The notes beneath the pieces were generated by a model that did no database searches, was not told the DNA's origin, and worked only from the letters and a program-made list of their open reading frames with translations. From Cudoniella acicularis (lineage: Eukaryota > Ascomycota > Leotiomycetes > Helotiales > Helotiaceae), in contig JAAMPI010000585.1 of assembly GCA_013054445.1 (NCBI GenBank), forward strand, positions 1 to 31,409: a DNA stretch of 31,409 bases. Direction: 5' to 3'. Below, in pieces: positions 11,851 to 21,901 of the stretch. Numbering within the stretch: position 1 is the first letter of the stretch; every line of letters starts with the position of its first letter. The translations under genes and the position numbers were made by a program.

Positions 11851-13833
11851 ATGAAATCGCCCCAATTCAGCAGGAACTCTCCAGACGCGGCCATTAGCAA
11901 AATGGAACTCCAATATGATGATTTTGATGTAATTAAGCGCGAAATTCGACTTCTCGTTTTCTACCCGGCATCATTTGATGAAGAAATACGCTGCAAACTC
12001 TACATGGCATCATTGGATGATCAACCCCGATTCGAAGCATTATCATATGTCTGGGGAGACACGGCCATCAAGAAACCAGTCATTGTCAACGATGCAAAAG
12101 TTGGTGTGATGGTGAATCTAGAGGCAGCACTTCGACGGCTTCGGGATTTATCAACTATGAGAACTTTATGGGTTGATGCTATTTGCATTAACCAGAGTAA
12201 TCTGGAGGAGAAGAATATCCAAGTTCCCTTGATGGCATCTCTTTACTCAACCGCCATCTTTGTTGTGGCCTGGCTGGGCGAAGCGACTACACAAATAGAG
12301 CATGCGGTTCAATGGCTGGACACCCATGCTAGAAAGACAAATTCTTCTAGCGCAATTGAGCATTCCACAGCGGAGTCATCCGCTCCAGAGTCTTCTATAG
12401 CAGGATCTCCAACTTCAGAGTCTTCTTTAGAGCCTCTCACTCCCGAATCCCCGATTTTAGAGACTTTGATGACTGACGACTCCATCTGGGAAACCGCTTC
12501 TGCATTGTTCATTCATTCTAGGGTTCTCGATGGGTTCTGTCAGCTATATTCGTCCCCCTGTTGGACTAGAATGTGGACTCTGCAGGAATTTCTTCTACCT
12601 CGTCACGAACCCCAGTGTGTTGTGGGTCCACTGGCGCTGAGATTCAACGACCTTGATAATTCCACCTCTAAAATGCGCGAACTTGTTATAACTATGGATC
12701 AAATGAAGCGGAAGATCGCAGAAACACCCGAGGAAACTGAAGTTGGGTCGTTACGGCAGGCTACTTTGGATTATTTTTCGAATGTCCTCGAAAGTTTGAG
12801 CAGGGAAAGGGGTTCGATTGGGTCTAACGTCATCAAGACCGCTGAGGGACAGAGGTCAGCTAGCAAAGGAGATATGTACCTGACTGAACTTCTGCTAGAT
12901 TCCAGTCATCGATAATGTTCAAACCCAAGAGACAAAATCTATGTGCTGTACAGTCTATGCCCGGCTGCCCAGACAGCATATCCCGTGAATTACAGAAACA
13001 CTCCCGATCGCGTCATGTTAGAAACAACCGCGCGTGTGATAAATGACAGTCATTAAACTACACTTTACACCCATTTTCCACTATTACATAGTCCGTTTCC
13101 AGACAACTCTTCTTCTTCCCGGGTGCTCGACTTGGCGTATGCGTCATGGATTGGCTACTCGCCGAGACTCCATTCCTCGTATGTTAGTTTTCCAGATAAT
13201 CCATTCCAGTGGGGGGAACCCTGGATGCCTAAAATCTCGTCTGATCTTTCCACTTTACACATCTGGGGCAAGAAACTTGGCACATATCAGCTAGTGGTTC
13301 AGCTATCCTGCAAGCTAAAGGGGGTTTTCTCAGATATTCACCGTCTCTTTAATTTTCCATCTCCTAGTCAACATAGTCGCAAATTCTCACTTTCAAATAC
13401 AACGAGCTCTGAAGCATCCCGTGAGAAGCTGGCTAGGTGTGTCTTCAGTCATACAGAAATCAGCAAGGATTTAACGGTCGAAGAAATCATTTCAGACCTT
13501 CGGTTGCTTGAAATAGGCGATACCATTTCTAATGACGATCGTGAAGTTTTCACTACCGCTCTTACTCCTTATACCGAGTCCGGAGTGGAACGAGAGTTCC
13601 CTTGCCTGAAAGGAAAAACAATTTTCCAGGCAGAAGGCAGTCTCGTTGGCATTGGTATCTCGGGAATTGAAAACGGCGATCAGATCATTATTACTCCATT
13701 TTCTCCATCACCGCCTCTGATAATAAGAAGAGAGAGAGATAGATCTGAAGATAGTCCTCTAGTTTATAGGATGGCCGGGTCGGCATACGTGGATGGGCTA
13801 GCTAATAACCTTGGACTAGACGCTACTCTCTAG
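11851..13833 (+). pseudogene. HET-domain gene with two in-frame stops
   Basis: One continuous reading frame of 661 codons interrupted only by TAA at 12913-12915 and TAA at 13054-13056, with the final stop at 13831-13833. The N-terminal part carries the heterokaryon-incompatibility (HET, PF06985) blocks FEALSYVWGD (residues 61-70), LWVDAICINQ (106-115) and CWTRMWTLQEF (237-247). A Ser/Thr/Pro/Glu-rich insert lies around 165-205. After the first stop the frame continues with SNPRDKIYVLYSLCP, a conserved HET-family segment, and ends in the family's usual C-terminal AYVDG motif. Removing the stops as an intron would delete that conserved segment, so a dead gene is the best reading. Both TAA codons could derive from CAA by C-to-T change, as RIP produces. 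Residues 1-354, with the whole HET domain, could still be translated as a truncated product. A later ATG at 11902 is an alternative start. Confidence 0.85.
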
Positions 13834-16224
13834 GACAAGCTGAGACAACAAGAACCGGAGGAGTTTCTAGTTTGTTAGTTTTGCGAAGGATCCACTTTCC
13901 CACGTGCCTTCTTCCTCCAGGAGCTAAAGGGTTCGGGTCCAGACTCTTGAATCACTTCTTATTTGTAGTGTGAGCTTCGCCTCCGCCTTCAGGCCTCTCC
14001 TTTTTCTAGTATTCGGTCCTTTCTCGCCACTATAGAGAGGCTCGAACCTCACTCTTTTAAAGCAATTCAACCACTTCTCACTGCTCCTAAATATGTCCTC
14101 CCTGCCGTAGCACCTTAACAGTTAGTGTCATAAGTACCTTTTAGCTAAGTTTTATTAGGAGAACCTGACAGAGGTAGAAGTTTGAATAGATAGGACTTGT
14201 TAGAAAGGGGTAGACATAGTTTAGAAAGGAAAGGGAGAGACCAGCAAGATGAAGACAATTAGGATATTCATAGCTGTCACACATCCTGGGAAGTCACCGA
14301 TTTGTAATGTTTGTATTGCCCGGAAAAGCTTTATAATAGCCTTAGTATGTCAGGCGGAGAATCGGGACCTTCCGGGGAAGCTTGCCAGTGAGATAATTAG
14401 TATTTCCGTATTTTAAGGTACGCCCCACTATAGTGATGCGTATCATGAAATCTGCACGATACTGAGGTAATTATTAGTGATTTAATACGTACTGAGATAT
14501 TATTTTCATAAATACATACTACTTACGGAAGTATACTAATATACGGAATCCCTACCTTTAATCCCCTCTTTTCAGCCTTATAATCTCTATATTTCATACG
14601 AAATATGACGTGGTAGAGAATAAACACTCATTCTAAGCTATTTCTTTCTAAAATAAGAGTATAGTTTTATATTATAGGCCTATAATAGGATATACCTTCT
14701 AAAAACAACTATTTGTACAGTATTTAAGGCCTCTATATATCACGTGCTCCGTATTATAGTATATTGCCAGTAATACGTATTTTAGCTATACTATACGCCG
14801 TGAGTAATACAGGTTTAGTACTGTACGGGGGGTGGTAAAAAAGCTTCAATATCAGCTACCGTAATACGACCGTAAACCATTTATCACACTGGTTAAGGAG
14901 AACTTTACTGCTTAATCGATTTTTACGGGCAGAATAACATCAGGTTGCAGGAAAATCTTTGGCGACGTTTTAATTTTCTCTCCTCATCCTGATTATACTG
15001 AAATGGATCTAGTGATCTTGTTAGATTCTTAGGATTCACAAACGTCACCGTTGTTACATGGCGCGGCACATAACGTCGATAAACGTGATTCCTCGATCCC
15101 GAAACTAATTATGCGAGATTGCGTTGTTACAATGTCCCATCCAAAGTGTGGCACCAGTCAGCCTCTTACTTACTTGGTAATGACCCTATTCTTTGTTTGT
15201 TTCGTTAGAGGTTGTTGCTACTCTCCTCCGTGCATAACCAACTGTTGGTTTCTCTATACGGTGGAGCAGTTCGTCTCTTCGGAGCTTTTCAGATCTAGGC
15301 CTTGGCTCTTCGACTTCAGTCACATCTATTAGTTATAGGCGAACGTTCCTTTGTTTTGTTCTTGGTTTAGTTTCGGCTTGATTTCGGATGAATACCAGAT
15401 CGAAATGCTTCGAACTGATCTCAACCCTTTCAAAAACAACCCGCAGTCTATCCGAATGTCGGAAACTCTTGGCCATAAATCCACGATCAAAGTCGAGCCC
15501 AAAAAGAAGATTATCCAAATATCTTTCTGGATCGCACTGTGCCGCTGTGCTGCTCATTTATTTCCTCTAGCCTTTTTCCTCATGATTATCGCATAGAATC
15601 TCAAAAGTTACTACATCGGCGCCGACTTCTCTAGCATGATACGTTAGGAGACAATCAATTTGCTACTTCTTCAGGTTATTGTGATAATAAAGCCTTTGAT
15701 AATTACTACTTCTTTATTGCCTGTGATCGCACCACGTGATCTGCTAGCCGAAAATCAGGGGCTCGCTAGAACTTTGAACAATAAATTACTTGAAAGACTA
15801 TATAGTAGACTATACTCTACTTCTTAAGGCATTCTACTACCTTTAGACTTAATATTTCTTTCTAATATTTAAATCGGCTTTTTTAATACCTTACTGTTAG
15901 GTTTTAAAACCGAAATTAAGTTAGACTTTTTAAATATTTAAATATAGCTACTTAAATACTTGGGTGCTAATAAGGTTAGACACGGCAATTGAAAACTTTT
16001 ATCCTTGATACCTAATCGATGTTAGGCCGCTTTCAAGTCTACCTCGCTGCCTCCTGCCTTGTGTCTGCCGAGCTAACAGCCGCTAGCGTAAATCTGCTCC
16101 TTCCCCACAAGAGAGTAAGTATATAGTAGAGTCTTTCAAAATTAAAGTTTAAATAGACGTTAATTTGACTTAAGAAGAAGAAGCTACGCTGCCCGAGAAC
16201 ACGTCTTTTATCCTCCTTCGCGTA

Positions 16225-16250
16225 GGTCACGTGTCTACGACCACGTGACC
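16225..16250. repeat. Perfect inverted repeat with CACGTG cores
   Basis: GGTCACGTG (16225-16233) and CACGTGACC (16242-16250) are exact reverse complements separated by 8 bases. The same GGTCACGTG occurs once in the LTR-like segment near 16840-16860. CACGTG is an E-box-type core; within this decayed region it is more likely a former element promoter motif or hairpin than a live site. Confidence 0.6.
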
Positions 16251-16307
16251 ACCCAGCGACCGACTGACTTCCCTACTACAGTAACCACTAGAAATCGCCT
16301 TGCCCAC

Positions 16308-16333
16308 ACTTCTATACTACTAATCCGACAGAC
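16308..16333 (+). repeat. Inverted repeat, left copy
   Basis: A 26-base unit, containing TACTAATCCGACAGAC, whose exact reverse complement lies at 16646-16671, about 310 bases away. Similarity continues some 25-30 bases outward from the pair with mostly C/T differences, so these are diverged copies of the same element end facing each other. Confidence 0.75.
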
Positions 16334-16645
16334 ACCCTACTTGCCTAGTAGCAAGGGTTATTAGTTAAGTAGACCCGTATCCGCTATATTAAGGTCTTCG
16401 CGTTTCCTATGATATTTGTCTAGGACGGAAACCTTTAGTCCCTTGTTAGCTTCGACCTTAACCGAAGTCATAGGCGCATCGGGCATAGTCTCGTCAGTGT
16501 CTAGGGTAAGGTTGACTCTGCTAGCACTCGGGCTAGTAGTCGCGTCTTTAGAAGATCGTGATACTATTATCGTAATGTTCTATTTTAAGACTAGTGCTTA
16601 AAGTATAACGTTTCTACTAACCACGTCCCGTGACGGTAGTTAGAG

Positions 16646-16671
16646 GTCTGTCGGATTAGTAGTATAGAAGT
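16646..16671 (-). repeat. Inverted repeat, right copy
   Basis: Exact reverse complement of 16308-16333. It forms the inner end of the LTR-like segment at 16649-16946. Compared with the left copy, the flanking sequence has T where the other has C at several positions, in keeping with RIP after duplication. Confidence 0.75.
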
Positions 16672-16946
16672 ATAAGCAAAGCGATATCACTAGTAGTTGT
16701 TATACGTAGAAGCCTAGCACGTTATAAGCAAGGATAATCAAAGTATAATATAAGATTGCTATATAAGTTTAAGTATAAAGCTCCTATCTAGTAGGGAAAT
16801 CCCTTTGCTTTATATAGACCTGCGATCCATGATCACCTGATTGGTCACGTGATCCCATGACTTAGGACCCTGGTTCTCTGTGCTGTCCTATTGGTCACAG
16901 CCGAGCCTCAGGCCTAGGCCTGCATGTGATCCCCGTATTCGTGACA
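16649..16946 (-). mobile_element. Candidate decayed LTR of a retrotransposon
   Basis: Read on the minus strand, this roughly 298-base segment begins TGTCACGAATAC and ends CTAATCCGACA, so its ends are the short inverted pair TGTC...GACA usual for LTRs. In the same direction it contains a GGTCACGTG motif and a TATATAAAG box near the middle, in promoter-then-transcript order. No matching target-site duplication is visible (AGGTC on one side, CCCCG on the other), and no internal coding region survives. The right-hand boundary is fairly sharp; the left rests on the inverted repeat. A chance resemblance in decayed DNA is possible. Confidence 0.4.
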
Positions 16947-17306
16947 CCCCGGGGGGTCTAGAGAAGCCCTCTTTTTATTAGCTATCTACTTTAGATAAGA
17001 GACCGGTGCTAAGGCCTAATAATAATAATAATTAATAGTATTATCCGATATCCTGTGCTACGTGTCTAGAGCCTAGAACTATGATCCTAAATGTCAGAGG
17101 TTTACTACCGACTTTATTCTAGGGATCCGGCAGCCACCTAGCGGGTAAGCGAAACACGTCACAAAATATTTATTTATTTAATATAAAGAATTCTATTTAA
17201 AATATATTATGTTTTTATATTAATTAATAATATTAATAATAATTCTATATAACTCAGAATTCTGATTTAAATATATATTAGTTAGAGTCTTTAAATACTA
17301 TCGCTC

Positions 17307-19145
17307 TTATCTCTCTATTTTCCTCTTATCCTCCTTCGCCTTCCTCGCCCTCCTCCAGCTAGGTCCCTTCTTTATAACTAAAAGCAGCATCGGCATAAAG
17401 CTAACAAAAATCAATGCTAAAAGCGTGTATGCCCATCCCCAGCCAACCGCATCCACGAGCGGCAATAAAATGGCCGAAAACACAGCCCCTATCTCACACC
17501 TGACGAAATTATTCGCCGCAGTCGCCACGGACGGTTTCCCAGGATAGATATCGACCATCAAGACGTTGAGGATTTGAAAGGAAGACGTGAGGGCGTAACC
17601 GGTGAAGAAAAGGAAGACGATGGGCGCGACGACGCTGACGTTTACCGTGAGGATCCAACCGTAGGCAATAAGGAATGCGCCCGTTATGAAGAACAAGGGG
17701 AACGCGACTTCGAGACGGGCTTTTTCGATTGGGAAGTTGGAGAGGTCTTGTCGACGGTTTTGGACCACTGGGATGCCTAATTTATGGCACCATCGCCGAT
17801 AATTCCAATCTACAAGCCTGCCGGCTGTGAAGGCAGCAAGAATACTTCCCCCTCCGATGGGGAGGAACATTAGGCCGACTTTGAATTGATCGTATCCGTA
17901 ATGTTCGAAGAAGGCGACGGAGGCACCGGTGCTTGGTGGAGGAAATAAGCATGGGAATCTAATTGGACATACCGAAAGACATACCTGATGGCGTAGAAAC
18001 AACCAAGTCCCAGCCCAGTAGCTATAAGAAGGATAGCACTTTCCGGGTCGAACAAAACCATTACTGTAGTGAGAGGGTTCGGAAATCGAAATTTATACTT
18101 CCTAGTTATCTCGGCATGCTTGGCTTCATTGATCTCCAAGCCTTTCTGGGCACGATGCCGATGCCTGATAGTATCGGTAATGTTTCGAGAAAAGAATGGA
18201 GGTGGGATAGAGCCATTATCGACAACGTTGCGACACGTCTCCGGCATGAAGAGAATGAGTGGGATGAAGACAGCTGCTGAGAAGATAAACAAAAACCAAA
18301 ATATCCAATGCCAGCCTGCATATTGGCCAATCACGCCACCAAAAATGGGAGCCAACATTGGACCCATAATGGTTCCAAGAGAGGCAAATGCAACATATGT
18401 CCCTCTTTCTGCTGATGTGATTATATCGCCAACAACCCCGTTAGCAAGGGCCACGGTCCCAGAGGAGCCGGCGCTCTGAAGCATTCGCAACAGCAATAGC
18501 GCAATAAAAGTTTTTTGCAATGCTAGTCCCACATTGGCAGCTGTGAATACTATGAAGCAATATATGTACATAGGTCTTCGGCCCTGGCGATCCGCAAGAT
18601 CAGCCACGAAGGAAGGCGCTATTCCCTGAACAACCTATATGCTGTTAATCAGGATGTCGAGATGAGTGCAAATAGAAGTTGTACCAAGAAGAGTGTGATA
18701 GTGAGGTTGATCCTAGTGTTCGTTACATTGAGGTCTTTTGATATTGTATCGAGTGATGGGTCTATTCGGGTTAACATCGGATCATTTTTGGCCGAAAGTG
18801 GGGGAATATACAATAAATGGCGGTTGCCATTGGCGAAAAGAGAGATGCGAAGGAAGCTGCCGTGACGATGAGCTTTTTTTGTGTGACGGTCAAAACACTA
18901 TAATCTTCTCCTGGTGTCTCGACATGGTGCAGTTGTTGCACTGTGGGATGCTCTGGAGAAGGACTATCATTTCCGGGTCTGATCTCCTCGTCTTCCTGCT
19001 CAGCGAGTCTTATCTCCGTACCAGGTAAGTTGCTTAATTTCTCAACTTGTTCGCTGAGCGCTGGCGCGTCTTCGGCGGATGGCGAAGACCCTTTTTCCAT
19101 GTCGTAGCTCTTACCGGTGTTGTTTTCTATAGAAGGGTTTGCCAT
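17307..19145 (-). CDS. MFS transporter, DHA1 drug:H+ antiporter type
   Basis: Exons 19145-18812, 18761-18685, 18634-17985 and 17931-17307 (introns of 50, 50 and 53 bp) join in frame to 561 residues. The N-terminus is a hydrophilic, acidic cytosolic stretch of about 85 residues, then membrane segments begin with LIVTAASFASLFSPMATAIYYP. The major-facilitator loop DLADRQGRR (149-157) and the antiporter motif LGTIMGPMLAPIFGG (223-237) are both present, and the C-terminus is a basic tail. These are hallmarks of the 12-helix drug:H+ antiporter family, plasma-membrane pumps that export toxic compounds or secondary metabolites. Splicing restores AIYYPSLDTIS and FLVVQGIAPSFVADL, both normal for the family. 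It is head-to-head with the phosphatase gene at 19766 and its 3' end touches the RIP island. It could export the PKS product, but that is an inference from position only. Confidence 0.95.
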
Positions 19146-19765
19146 TTGCGGATGTGCTGCTCAATTGACCACTGTGCGCTCAAACCAAAGAGGTTCTAAC
19201 GTTCAAAAGATGCGATCTAAACAGACTACCCAATGCATTATGTATTGTGAGGTCTTGAGAGTCTGTAGTAACTTAAATCCGGATGGGTTGACTCGGGAGT
19301 CGGCACCGAATGTTGCCGCATGGGTTCTCGCGAATGGTGTACTGAGACACCATCGGATAGGGGGACACCGTGTGAGGAAACGAGCTTGATTGGTTGGCTA
19401 GAGAAAGAGACAGCCGAGCCAGCTAAGGCAACACCAAACTTCTTGGCCGTCCCCTTGTTCCTTCCAAATGCATGCTCAACACCGGTCCCAAACATGCTAC
19501 CTAGGTATTCTCTCGTGCTAATGCCATTTCTAGCGCTAACTCCGAAAAATTTTGTCAATTAGGATAAGGTTAATCTATCCCGCGCCAGGCCCCTACCTAG
19601 GTAGTGGAGTAGATTTTCCTGTGCGTCGCTGATAAACAATCAAGCATGCCCCTCATGTTTGCCAGGCCTTGCTTCGTATAAGTTGCCTGGTTCTCTATAC
19701 GCTCCCTCAAGTATTTCTCTTGCTCGTTCTTCTCCCAAGCATTGGAAAGGAATCTTACTATCAAG
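19146..19765. promoter_or_regulatory. Divergent promoter region, MFS and phosphatase
   Basis: About 620 bases between the two divergent start codons. No gene is visible. A CGG-CA-CCG palindrome lies at 19301-19308 and pyrimidine-rich tracts precede the phosphatase start. Nothing stronger can be claimed. Confidence 0.5.
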
Positions 19766-21566
19766 ATGCTCTCTTCACGGCTCTTACTTCTCTCTTCGTT
19801 CTTCTCCTTGCTCCAAGCAGACGAAACTATTCTGGGTGTATATATCTTCCATCGCCACGGAGATCGAACGTCAAAGAGCTTTGCACCAACAACGCTCACT
19901 GATCTCGGATACTGCCAGGTCTACGGTTCCGGAGAATTCTATCGCAATCGCTACATCGACGCCAATGCTTCTTCACCAATCTACGGCATCAGTTCCAGTG
20001 TCGTCAAAAACTCCCAATTGAGTGTTGAAGCTCCAGTCGATACAGTGTTGCAAAACTCCGCCGCCGGTTTCCTACAAGGCCTCTATCCCCCCGTCGGCGC
20101 GACATTGGGAACACAACTTCTTGCAAATGGAACTAGGGTTGAAGCTCCGCTGGGTGGCTTTCAGCTCATCCCAGTGAACGCGGTCGCTTCGGCATCGTCG
20201 GCAGCAAATTCCGAGAACTCTGCTTGGCTCCAGGGCCAAAGTGGTTGCGCGAATGCTATTATAAGTAAGGATAACCAAGGTCCTTAATTATTTGTTCTTT
20301 TACTCCAGAGACACGTTTAAGGGGAAGTAAATACTCCAGGGACAACCAAAAGCAGTCTTTCCTACCCGTTTACTCTTGAACCATATTGAGATAGGACTAC
20401 GCTGACCCCCCGATCTTCCAGGCTCGAACGCCTATTTCTATTCGCAGGAGTACATGAACAAGTTAAATTCAACAATGTCGTTCTACCAGTCAATTTTGCC
20501 TGTGATCAGCGGGACATTCACGAATGCTACGGATACCTTCAAGAATGCATACTCAAGTAAGTGATATAATTAGTTTTATAGGAGTTATTTCTAACCCGAG
20601 AACAGTTTATGACTTGATCCATGTTTCAACGATCCACAATTCAAGCGCAAGCATTCCATCTGATAACCTTCTTACCAACGAGACTCTTTTCCAGCTGCAA
20701 ACTCTGGCAGACAACCACGAATTCAACCTTGCTTTCAACTCGTCAGAGCCAATACGAGCCATTGCTGGCAGCACTCTTGCGGTAAGCAAGTTACTCTCTT
20801 CTCCTCATTCCTCGTCTCGAAAGGTACCAGTGTCATGGCCCAGATTACGTCATACCGCATACCCATAATTCAGTGAAAACACAAATTTCTCTACGTCAAT
20901 ACTAACGTTCAATTCCAGGCCCAGATCGTCCAGCAACTAAACAGCACAATCGTCGGTAAATCCAAATCCCAAGTCAGCCTACAATTTGGCGCATACGCCT
21001 CCTTCCTAAGCTTTTTCGGCCTCGCCCAACTCCCCCAAGTCTCCGAAAACTTCACCGGAATTTGCGACTATGCCTCCTCGATGACCTTCGAACTCGTCAC
21101 AAATGCCACGGTATCGAATACTTCTTATCCAAGCAATGACCAAATATCCATCCGTTTCTTGTTCTCGAACGGAACTGCTTCCGAGAACCCCTTGACTGCG
21201 TACCCCCTTTTTGGCCAAAACGAGACCGTTATTCCATGGACTACATTTGTTGATGAGATGGACAACTTTGCGATTGGGGATCAGGCAACTTGGTGCAGCC
21301 AGTGCGGAAACTCGACTGGTGTTTGTGCATCCACCGCAGCTTCGACCTCGTCTGGATCAAGTGCTTCTTCTACATCTAGCCCGACATCTTCGTCTGGGGG
21401 AATTTCCAAGGCAGTTGCGGGCGTTATCGGAGCTATGGTCACTTTGGCTGTGATACTCGGTTTGGAGGCCATTGTTATGTTGATTGGTGGTTTGCGCTTG
21501 GTTAGCAAGAAACGACTAAGTGGTGGAAACGTTACACCTGAGACTGTTGCCCCCGTTAAGGCGTAA
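19766..21566 (+). CDS. Histidine acid phosphatase-like protein, secretory, membrane-anchored
   Basis: Exons 19766-20264, 20422-20556, 20606-20781 and 20919-21566 (introns of 157, 49 and 137 bp) give 485 residues. I chose the ATG at 19766 over one eight codons upstream because it starts directly with a signal peptide (MLSSRLLLLSSFFSLLQA). The mature protein opens with the histidine acid phosphatase signature FHRHGDRT (28-35; nucleophile His31 expected). Many N-x-S/T sites suggest glycosylation. The C-terminus is a Ser/Thr-rich linker, one hydrophobic helix (about 432-461) and a short basic tail, so the enzyme would sit outward on the cell surface or in a secretory compartment. In the region where classical members carry the HD proton-donor dipeptide I see FGAYASFLSFF (from 293) instead, so activity or substrate may differ from phytase-type enzymes. 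The family call is firm; the substrate is unknown. Confidence 0.87.
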
Positions 21567-21901
21567 TTGATATTTATAAGTAATATTGGTGATGAGTGGT
21601 AGGTGGTAACCTGGCAACATATAGTTTTGTTGGATTAGACGACTGATAATTTTATGAAATGACATGAATCATGAATCTCATTGGGATTTGTGGTCCTTAT
21701 TTTGTGGCCGACCTAGCCTGGGACTATGGATTTTCCATAACCATTCTAGTTGAACAATGAATTTTTTTAAAACCACGAGAGTCCGTGTCTAACAAGATTC
21801 AAAGGGAGAGGAACATCACGGAAGAGCAGCATACAGAAAAGATTCGCTGCATACCGCTCGGCCTCGAGTCATCTTGCACGGACTTCTGCTCCCCAGTTAA
21901 T
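21567..21901. other. Convergent 3' intergenic region
   Basis: Lies between the stop codons of the phosphatase-like gene (+) and the acyltransferase gene (-). It would hold both 3' untranslated regions. No gene, repeat or structured RNA is apparent. Confidence 0.55.

Larger units (their letters stand above)
13834..17306. other. Gene-empty, RIP-like AT-rich island
   Basis: About 3.5 kb without any believable gene. Composition shifts to A+T-rich sequence with excess TpA: in 14641-14700 I count 13 TpA, 9 ApT, and no CpA or TpG. That is the pattern left by repeat-induced point mutation, which turns CpA into TpA on either strand. The less decayed stretches (about 13850-14350, 15000-15600, 16050-17000) contain LTR-like sequence and inverted repeats but no surviving reverse transcriptase, integrase or transposase frame. 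The reading is a graveyard of one or more mobile elements between the HET gene and the MFS gene. The dinucleotide count is seen; the origin is inferred. Confidence 0.7.

Noticed and set aside
12900..13060. An intron in the HET gene that would remove both TAA codons
   Set aside because: It would delete the conserved NPRDKIYVLYSLCP segment, which is in frame between the two stops, so nonsense mutation explains the data better.
14025..14060. tRNA-like T-arm (GAGGTTCGAGCCTC on the minus strand)
   Set aside because: It forms only a short hairpin; no matching D-arm, anticodon arm or acceptor stem could be drawn around it.
15051..15596. Open frames of 74-93 codons in the AT-rich block
   Set aside because: No recognisable domain, and the frames lie in RIP-type sequence; they look like chance openings in decayed DNA.
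16416..16601. 61-codon frame near the inverted repeats
   Set aside because: Not similar to any transposase, gag or integrase motif I know; it lies between two LTR-like ends and is too short and degraded to call.
19742..19765. Earlier ATG for the phosphatase-like gene
   Set aside because: It would add eight polar residues in front of a textbook signal peptide; the ATG at 19766 is preferred.
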